Shown here: one piece after another, positions 56,500 through 64,000 of the stretch | Layout: every line of letters starts with the position of its first letter | Numbering within the stretch: the stretch's first letter is position 1 | NCBI GenBank assembly: GCA_964035575.1 | Contig: CAXIVB010000024.1 | Location: forward strand, 1-64,000 | Origin: Rhynchopus sp. YZ270_cl-10 | Taxonomy: Eukaryota > Euglenozoa > Diplonemea > Diplonemida > Diplonemidae | Length of the DNA stretch: 64,000 nt | Direction of reading: 5' to 3' | The notes under the pieces: generated by a model | Seen by the model: only the letters and a program-made list of their open reading frames with translations | The model's database searches: none | Told to the model about the DNA's origin: nothing | Translations under genes and position numbers: made by a program

Positions 56500-58000
56500 T
56501 CTTTCTGAGAATCTTCAAAATTGTCAAAAGTGAGAAATTTTTGGGAAAATGGCATATTTAGGGGCTCCTGAATCCATTATGAGGTCAGATGAATCAATCT
56601 GAGCATCACACATATCCTAATAGACAAAATGTCCGTTTATCAAAATACCTGAAAATGCCTCTTTATCCTATCTAAGGATGTCAGAAACCCTTAAAAGTGC
56701 AAAAATCTTGGGAATATAGGGTTTTTGGGCCATTCTGAATCCATTGCGGGGTCGGACGATTTGATTGGAGCATCAGAAGTATCCTAATCGGTAAAATGTC
56801 GCAAAAATATGGGCAAAATGCCTTTATACCCTATCAAAGCAATTAGAATGTGCTCTAAAACGCAAAAATCTTGGGAATATGGGGTTTTTGGGCACATCTG
56901 AGTTCATTGCGGGGTCGTACGATCAGATCTGAGCATCACATAATGTCTAGAATTTTACAGGTGCAACAAACACCTGTATTTTGGTGTAACATGCATATAA
57001 CCATATCTGAATACCTTAAATTTGCACGAAAATGCAAAAATCTTGGGAATATGGGTTTTTTGGGCACATCTGAGTCAATTGCGGGGTCGCACGATCGGAT
57101 CCGAGCATCACACAATACCTAGAATTTCAACTATGCAATAAACATGTCTATTTTGGGTAAAATGGCTAATAACCACATGTAAGTAGCTTAAAAATGCTCT
57201 AAAATGCAATAATCTTGGGAATATGGGGTTTTTGGGCACATTTGAGTTCATTGCGGGGTCGCACGATCAGATCCGAGTATCACACAATGTCTAGAATTTC
57301 AAAAAAGCAACAATCACATGTATTTTGGTGTAAAATGCATATAACCATATCTGAATGTCTCAAATACGCATGAAAATGAAGAAATCTTGGGTATATAGGG
57401 TTTTTGGGCACATCTGAGTCAATTGCGGGGTCGTACGGTCAGATCCGAGCATCAGACAATGTCTAGAATTTTAGCTATGCAACAAACACCTGTAAATTGG
57501 GTAAAATGGCTAATAATCATATCTAAATGGCTCAGAAGTGCTCGAAAATGCAAAAATCTTGGGAATGTGGGGTTTTTGGGCATTTTTGAGTCAATTGCGG
57601 GGTCGTACGATCAGATTAGAGCATCACACAATGTCTCAAATTTTACAGGTGCAACAAACACCTGTATTTTGGTGTAACATGCAAACAACCATATCTAAAT
57701 ACCTCAAATTTGCACGAAAATGAAGAAATCTTGGGTATATAGGGTTTTTGGGCCAATCTGAGTCAATTGCGGGGTCGCACGGTCAATTCCGAGTATCAGG
57801 CCCTCTCTACAACTTAGCCGGTGCTCAAACATAGGGGTTACAGGCAAATATACCTGTACACAGGCATATGACCTCTGTACGAACCTTCTTTTCACTCGAA
57901 AATGCAATTTTCTTGGGTATATGGGGTATTTGAGCACATCTGAGTCAATTGCGGGGTCGTACGCTCAGATCCGAGCATCACACACTGTCTAACTGAGAAA
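56500..58000. repeat. Satellite array, about 162-180-bp monomers (eight copies)
   Basis: Eight monomers, each with CTTGGGAATATGGGGTTTTT, a GTCAATTGCGGGGTCG segment and AGCATCACACAATG. The complement of these words occurs at 11740-11815, so it is the same dispersed family in the other orientation. Confidence 0.85.
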
Positions 58001-58014
58001 TATTTTGAAAAAAG

Positions 58015-59215
58015 TCGATTTTTTGGTGAAAATATTTTTCACAGAAAATCGAATTTTACTATTAAGATTGGCTTTGGGCATGACCCAGTAAGGTTACTAT
58101 GGGCCCCATGGGACATATACACCCGAATACCAGGCCGTATTTTCAAAAAGTTGATAATCCCAGTATATGGTATGGCCCTGTGGTACGAAATTTTTGGCCG
58201 AAAAAATCGACCAAAAAATCGTCATTTTTGGGGGTCACGGTGACAAAAAGTTGCATTTTTTCACGAAAAATGGTCGGAATGTGACTTGAATGGGCTCTAA
58301 TGGGTATATTATGCACATAACATACCTAAATTATGTCGATATTTCACCGGCGGAGCCGAAAAAATCGATTTTCAGGGTGTGCAAAACTGTAAAAATGACG
58401 AAAATCGGAAAAATGACGATTTTTTGGTCAAAATATTTTTCACAGAAAATCGAATTTTACTATTAAGATTGGCTTTGGGCATGACCCAGTAAGGTTACTA
58501 TGGGCCCCATGGGACATATACACCCGAATACCAGGCCGTATTTTCAAAAAGTTGATAATCCCAGTATATGGTATGGCCCTGTGGTACGAAATTTTTGGCC
58601 GAAAAAATCGACCAAAAAATCGTCATTTTTGGGGGTCACGGTGACAAAAAGTTGCATTTTTTCACGAAAAATGGTCGGAATGTGACTTGAATGGGCTCTA
58701 ATGGGTATATTATGCACATAACATACCTAAATTATGTCGATATTTCACCGGCGGAGCCGAAAAAATCGATTTTCAGGGTGTGCAAAACTGTAAAAATGAC
58801 GAAAATCGGAAAAATGACGATTTTTTGGTCAAAATATTTTTCACAGAAAATCGAATTTTACTATTAAGATTGGCTTTGGGCATGACCCAGTAAGGTTACT
58901 ATGGGCCCCATGGGACATATACACCCGAATACCAGGCCGTATTTTCAAAAAGTTGATAATCCCAGTATATGGTATGGCCCTGTGGTACGAAATTTTTGGC
59001 CGAAAAAATCGACCAAAAAATCGTCATTTTTGGGGGTCACGGTGACAAAAAGTTGCATTTTTTCACGAAAAATGGTCGGAATGTGACTTGAATGGGCTCT
59101 AATGGGTATATTATGCACATAACATACCTAAATTATGTCGATATTTCACCGGCGGAGCCGAAAAAATCGATTTTCAGGGTGTGCAAAACTGTAAAAATCA
59201 CCAAAATCCCAAAAA
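58015..59215. repeat. 401-bp tandem repeat (three copies)
   Basis: Three copies at exactly 401-bp spacing, for example ATGGGCCCCATGGGACATAT at 58099, 58500 and 58901. Copies 1-3 look identical over most of their length, with the last diverging near 59195. A 61-codon frame repeats with the unit but has no sign of being a gene. Confidence 0.92.
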
Positions 59216-61017
59216 TCACGATTTTTTTTCAAAAATATTTTTTTCAAAAAAATCGATTTTAAAATATTGGTTTGGCTTGTGCGGGGACCTGAATCTGGGG
59301 CAACATACCCTGTGGGACATACTGGGCCCGATGCAAGGCCGATTTTTCAAAAATATGGTTGCCCCGGTAGACGGTATGGCCCTGCAGGTCAGTGCATCGG
59401 GCCAAAAATCATGAAAAAATCATGATTTTGGGGTCTGGCACCCCATGGGCACATATATCTGGGGGTGTGAAATATGCATGGAATCGACCGATTGGGGGTG
59501 TTATAGGTCCTGGGGGCCCACATGGGCCATATTTCACGCTATTGGGTCACGGGAAAGTGATTTTGACATTTTTTCATCGATTTTAGCTGTGAGAACCCTT
59601 CAAAAACACTGATTTTGGGGTGTTTCTGAGACGGTACGCTATACCCAGGGTCATATTAGGTATTAGTCCGGTCGACTTTTTGAAAAAACGACCCCGCAAT
59701 GGACTCAGGGGTGCCAGATAGTGTATATGCACCAGAATGGATTCACGGGAAAAGTCAAAATTGGGTGTCAGATACATGCTGCCATAAGTGACGAATTTCA
59801 AAAGTTGAGATTTTTCGAAAATCAGGGTTCAGTACACGCTGTACCCAATCCTGGGGGCCAAAATTTTCAACTTTTTGAAAAAACGGGCGGTATATGGCCC
59901 TAAAGTGTCAAAATGAGTTAATTGCGACCTCGGACGGCCTCCGGAGATGAGTAGAAGTTTATTTACTGAAAAAAAAAGTCAAAACACAGGCAAAATCCCA
60001 CCTTCCACAGGTACAGTCAAAACTTTTATCCAGATCTCATGTTTTTTCAAAAAATTTTAAATTGTTTTTATGACTAACACCTCCGAAATTTTTCCTGATA
60101 AGATGGAATATGGTCCTGTCGTAGTATGCAGTGTGTTTGCAGGCAAAAATTTGCATTTTCTCGCCCCAGACATTTTTTTATACATAAAAGTGCATAAAGG
60201 GACCCCTGACCCCAAAATCCGGGTTCCAGCTTTTTGAAGGGGTCACCCTACAGGCCACCTCAAAAAGTTGGCCCGTAGGGCCAACTTTTTGAAAAAACGG
60301 GGTTGCGATGTGTCCTGGGGGCCCGAAGGGCCCCCAGGACACATCGCTGGGAAAAAAATATTAGGTTTTTTGGGGTCTATATAGGGTTGCTGTGGGGGTC
60401 ACATGGCCGAAAAATGGCCATTTTTGGCCTATTTTTGGCCATTTTTTTAAGGTAAAAAATCCACTTTTTTTTTGTACATCCCCTTGCCCCCGGTAAAATT
60501 TACCAAACATATGGCCCTGTTGGACATACTGGGCCCATGAGTCGGTCGCTGGATCACCAAACTAGTTGCCCTATTTGCTAAAATCATGTTTTCAGGGTCA
60601 AAAATAGGGTGTTTTTTAGGGTCAAAAATAGGGTGTTTTTCAGGGGTATGTTAACCACGTATGTGTCTTAGGGACCAAATTTTCCAGGAATGTGAACCAA
60701 TCGGGTCGCAATGGGTCCAGGGGGCCCGGAGGGCCCCCATTCAGGGAAAATTTGCAACAATCCTGGGCAATGCTGGGGGCCGATAGGGTGTGCCTATACA
60801 CGTGTTTTTACGTGTTTTTGGGCACTTTTCAGGATTTTCGAAAATTTTTGCAACACCAAAATCAAAAATTTCGGTCTAGGAGGCCCATATCTGGAAAAAA
60901 TCGATATTCCAATGGCCTCATTGGGACATATTGGGCCCAGGACCCTATTTTCAGGTCCCAGGAAAAGCCAAAACAATAAAAAAAATAGCTCAGGCGACCC
61001 CCAAAAATAGGCGAAAA
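59216..61017. other. Noncoding spacer, unit 3
   Basis: Repeat-like sequence with many AAAAATCG, GGGGGCCC and CAACTTTTTGAAAAAACG words and scattered satellite traces (GCAATGGACTCAGGGG at 59695). No RNA gene, promoter element or credible protein gene is seen. Confidence 0.6.
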
Positions 61018-62778
61018 ACAGCCATTTTTAGGGTGTTTTTTTGGGGTATTTTTACACACACAAATTGTTTACCATAGCACACCCCCAGGCTGCCTCAAAA
61101 TTTTATCTTTATTTGATTTTTCCAACCCACATAGGGGTATTGGAGGCACAACTTTCACCAAGCCTGGGGAATTCGGCACTGCACACACACAACTGAAAAA
61201 GGCAAAAATCACCTGTTTTTCAAGGTGTCGCAGGGTAAATGTTGTTCCTTAAAAACCAAATTTTTTCTAAAAAATCGGCCCTGCGGGTGAAAAAACGACA
61301 CTATGGGGGGTATTCCAGGGTGTGGGGGCCCCAAAAATCCGGTTTAAGACCACGAGAGGGTCCGAATACACACCTGAGAAGGTCCCGGGGAGTAAAAAAA
61401 TGGCCATTTTTGGGGGGTCAAAATCTCACTTTTTGGGGGGATGTTTGTATACCCAGTACCGACCCACTAGCTGGGATGCCCAACTTTTCGCGAATATGGG
61501 GGCCCGTAGGGCCCCCGGGGCCCAGGGGGCCCAAAATATCGTGTTGCAGATGCCAGGAGAACATGTTTCAATATTTTGGATACATTTTTCCATAAGGTCA
61601 TTTTCAAAAGCACTGATTTTAGGGGTATTGAGCGAGGTACCCATACCCATGGGTTATCCTATATATTAGTTTTCACTCGGATGTGAAAAAACGATGTCGC
61701 AATGGATTCAGGGGGCCCAAATAGGGTATATGGCCCAGGAAATTTTCAAAAAGTTGACCCAACCAGGTATACAGGCATACAAGCCGGTAGGTCAACAGAT
61801 AGGGTGTTTTCCGCACCCAAAATATGGGGTCATGACCATGTGGGTCAGACCTGAATTGATAAATGTTTCGCACAGGTTTTCGCGAATACCCCCTCTATTC
61901 CGAATGCGCTACAAGAGTTTTAAATTTTTGGCTATTTAGATTCACTTTTAAAAACAAAATGGGTCTCCAGAACACACATGAGGTTCACATGTACCTCTAC
62001 AGAAACCTTGGTTTTGGTCGGATTTTGAGGCCAATTTTTGGGTTCCCACCAATTTCCTAGGGTATACTGGGATATTGCCCGTGTGTCCAAAAGTGATTTT
62101 TGGGGCCTTAGGACCCCGGAGAATCCATTTAACGGTCGTTTTTGCACCGGAAAGACCTATCTAGTACCCAAAAATCGAATTTTCATATTTTTGAAAAAGT
62201 GACCAAAAATCGACTTTTTTTGGTAACATTGTATGGCATAAATTATTCTACATAATGTGTGATGCTTGAATAAAAACTTACGACCCCATAATGTACTCGG
62301 AACTCACCCATGTAATTGTTGAGAAAAAAAAACTTTCCGAAAAAATGAAATTTCAACCCGAATATGCACATTTGGGTCATTTTACGGCTATGTAGGTCAT
62401 TTTGTATGTGTTTTTCGATTATATAGGTGATTAGGATATGTGTGATGCTCAGATTAAATCGTAAGACCCCGCAATTGACTCAAATGTGCCCAAAAACCCT
62501 ATATACCCAAGATTATTAACTTTTCCAGCATATTGGACATCCTTAGGTATGGTTATAAGCCATGATACGGCTATTGCTGGAAAAATAGCCGTAAATTGTG
62601 GTTGGTATTGATTTCAGAAATTATGTGATGCTTAGATCATGCCATAGACGCTTTTAATGGATTCATATGAGCTCATACTACCCATATACCCCTTCAGAAG
62701 CCCCTTTTGACTCTTATGAATATCCTTATATAGGCTTCCACTTGTGCAGAACCTTCTCAGTGTACAAGATGTTAGGTA
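61018..62778. other. Repeat-rich noncoding spacer, unit 3
   Basis: Copy of 10320-12080 after the divergent segment ends. Confidence 0.6.
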
Positions 62779-62860
62779 CAAAAAAACCATCATATTTTTT
62801 ACACTACTGGCATGCTTCCCAGGACACGTCTGTACTCAGAACGTTGTAGAGAAAAAAGGC

Positions 62861-62972
62861 AACCAACGATTTCTAAAGCTACAGTTTCTGTACTTCATTG
62901 GTATGGAAGCATGAAGATTATATCTTCTCACACAACTTTGTCAAACATGGCCAGTCTCGAAAGAGACTGGCC
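62861..62972 (+). ncRNA. Spliced leader RNA, unit 3 copy 1
   Basis: Copy of 12163-12274. Confidence 0.95.
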
Positions 62973-63294
62973 TTTTTTACGTTAGCATGATCGTCTTGTG
63001 CACAAGAAGCAAACCCAAAAACACACACGATTCACACATGACATAACACACAAGTGCTTACTGCACCCCATTTTTATATCGCCTGCAAAACCATATTTGT
63101 GACACTTGTTCCCCTTCAGAAGCCACTGTTGACTCTGTCGAATATCCTTATGTAGGATCACACTTAAGGATATTTTTATGTAGAACCTTCACAGTGACCA
63201 AGATGTCAGGTACGAAAAAGCAACCGTATTATAGACATTGGCAGAAGGCTTCCCAGAACAAGTGGGTACCTAGAACATTGTAGAGAAAAAGGGC

Positions 63295-63406
63295 AACCAA
63301 CGATTTCTAAAGCTACAGTTTCTGTACTTCATTGGTATGGAAGCATGAAGATTATTCTTCTCACACAACTTTGTCAAAACATGGCCAGTTTCGAAAGAGA
63401 CTGGCC
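63295..63406 (+). ncRNA. Spliced leader RNA, unit 3 copy 2
   Basis: Copy of 12597-12708. Confidence 0.95.
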
Positions 63407-63549
63407 TTTTTTACGTTAACACGATCGTCTTGTGCACAAGAAGCAAAAAAACCCACACAACAACAGCAGAAGTTTAGAACCACATTCAGACCCTGACCCA
63501 ACTCCAACAAGGGGCCCCTGTCTTGTCAACCACCTTGTGCATATATACT

Positions 63550-63652
63550 GGACCCCAGAAATGGGACATCCGTTAAAATTGGATCGATACAGAGAAGATT
63601 AGCATGGTCCCTGCGCAAGGATGACACGCATTAATCGAGAAAGTATCAACTT
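63550..63652 (+). ncRNA. U6 snRNA, unit 3
   Basis: Copy of 12852-12954, with its 34-bp element at 63493-63526. Confidence 0.96.
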
Positions 63653-63873
63653 TTTTTTTGTCCCCCGGATCACACGTATTTTTTACACTGGTGTCTTCTT
63701 CATGCTTCCCAGACCAACACATATGTGCAGACATACCCATCACCCACAGGTGGCAAGTGGCAGGCTGCAGTAACCCATTGAAATATTGGTTTCAAAAAAC
63801 GACCATATGGTTTATGCTACTGGCATGCTTCCCTGAGCATATACATGTCGAAAGCTGTGTAGAGAAAAAGAGC

Positions 63874-63985
63874 AACCAACGATTTCTAAAGCTACAGTTT
63901 CTGTACTTCATTGGTATGGAAGCATGAAGATTACTCTTCTCACACAACTTTGTCAAAACATGGCCGGTTTCGAAAGAGACTGGCC
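63874..63985 (+). ncRNA. Spliced leader RNA, unit 3 copy 3
   Basis: Copy of 13176-13287. The unit continues beyond the window. Confidence 0.95.
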
Positions 63986-64000
63986 TTTTTTACGTTAGCA

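Larger units (their letters stand above)
48741..64000. repeat. Tandem mega-repeat, unit 3 (partial, variant)
   Basis: Matches unit 1 at an offset of 48,740 up to 53733 and at 50,698 from 61018 on. The middle 7,284 bp (53734-61017) are different from the 5.3 kb of units 1 and 2 and carry six intact tRNA genes plus the rest of tRNA-Gly(CCC). The window ends just after SL copy 3. Confidence 0.95.

Noticed and set aside
58099-59086. Three identical 61-codon frames
   Set aside because: They follow the 401-bp repeat period and have no initiation context, domain or codon signature of a gene.
1-64000. Bacterial or organellar origin
   Set aside because: Eukaryotic spliceosomal snRNAs, 5S with a Pol III control region, 7SL, an initiator tRNA of eukaryotic type and SL RNA exclude it. 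No Shine-Dalgarno-linked operons are present.

Overview
The window is nuclear DNA from a euglenozoan protist, most likely a diplonemid or a close relative of kinetoplastids. The best evidence is a set of spliced-leader (SL) RNA genes. Each has a roughly 40-nt exon ending in CAGTTTCTGTACTTCATTG, then a GTATGG donor, a short intron, a 3' hairpin and a T-run. This is the kinetoplastid/diplonemid mini-exon design, and as I remember it the 5' half is closer to the diplonemid form. A tRNA-Tyr gene with an 11-nt intron fits the same group.

The layout is a tandem array of very large RNA-gene units. Unit 1 (1-22744) and unit 2 (22745-48740) look base-for-base alike wherever I compared them. The exception is a 3,244-bp insertion in unit 2 at 41224-44467. 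Unit 3 starts at 48741 and runs off the end of the window. It matches units 1 and 2 up to 53733 and again from 61018. Between those points it has a different 7.3-kb segment (53734-61017) where units 1 and 2 have a 5.3-kb segment (about 4993-10319).

Each unit is almost entirely stable-RNA genes: about 40 tRNA genes on both strands, four SL RNA genes, U1, U2, U4, U5 and U6 snRNAs, SRP (7SL) RNA, two 5S rRNA genes and a structured RNA of about 325 nt that I cannot identify. With the extra tRNAs in unit 3, the window encodes 45 distinct tRNAs. That covers every amino acid and lacks only Leu(TAA) from the usual eukaryotic set. In effect the locus is a cassette for the decoding, splicing and trans-splicing RNAs.

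Two upstream signals recur at fixed spacing. A 34-bp element ends 24 bp before the start of U6, 7SL and the unidentified RNA (Pol III type). A GCTTCCC core begins 47-48 bp before SL, U1, U2, U4 and U5 (Pol II snRNA type).

The only convincing protein gene is an 885-residue DDE/DDD transposase of the IS1595/Merlin type (7322-9979 and 30066-32723, minus strand). It lies in the replacement segment that broke tRNA-Gly(CCC). The 3.24-kb insertion in unit 2 splits tRNA-Glu(CTC), has an 8-bp target duplication and imperfect terminal inverted repeats, and is probably a non-autonomous element. Decayed transposase pieces lie at 16630-17060 and 19340-19417.

The remaining sequence is spacer, satellite monomers of about 160-180 bp, a 401-bp tandem repeat, palindromes and arrays of a GGGCGCACAG motif. 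The many small open frames are by-products of RNA genes and repeats.
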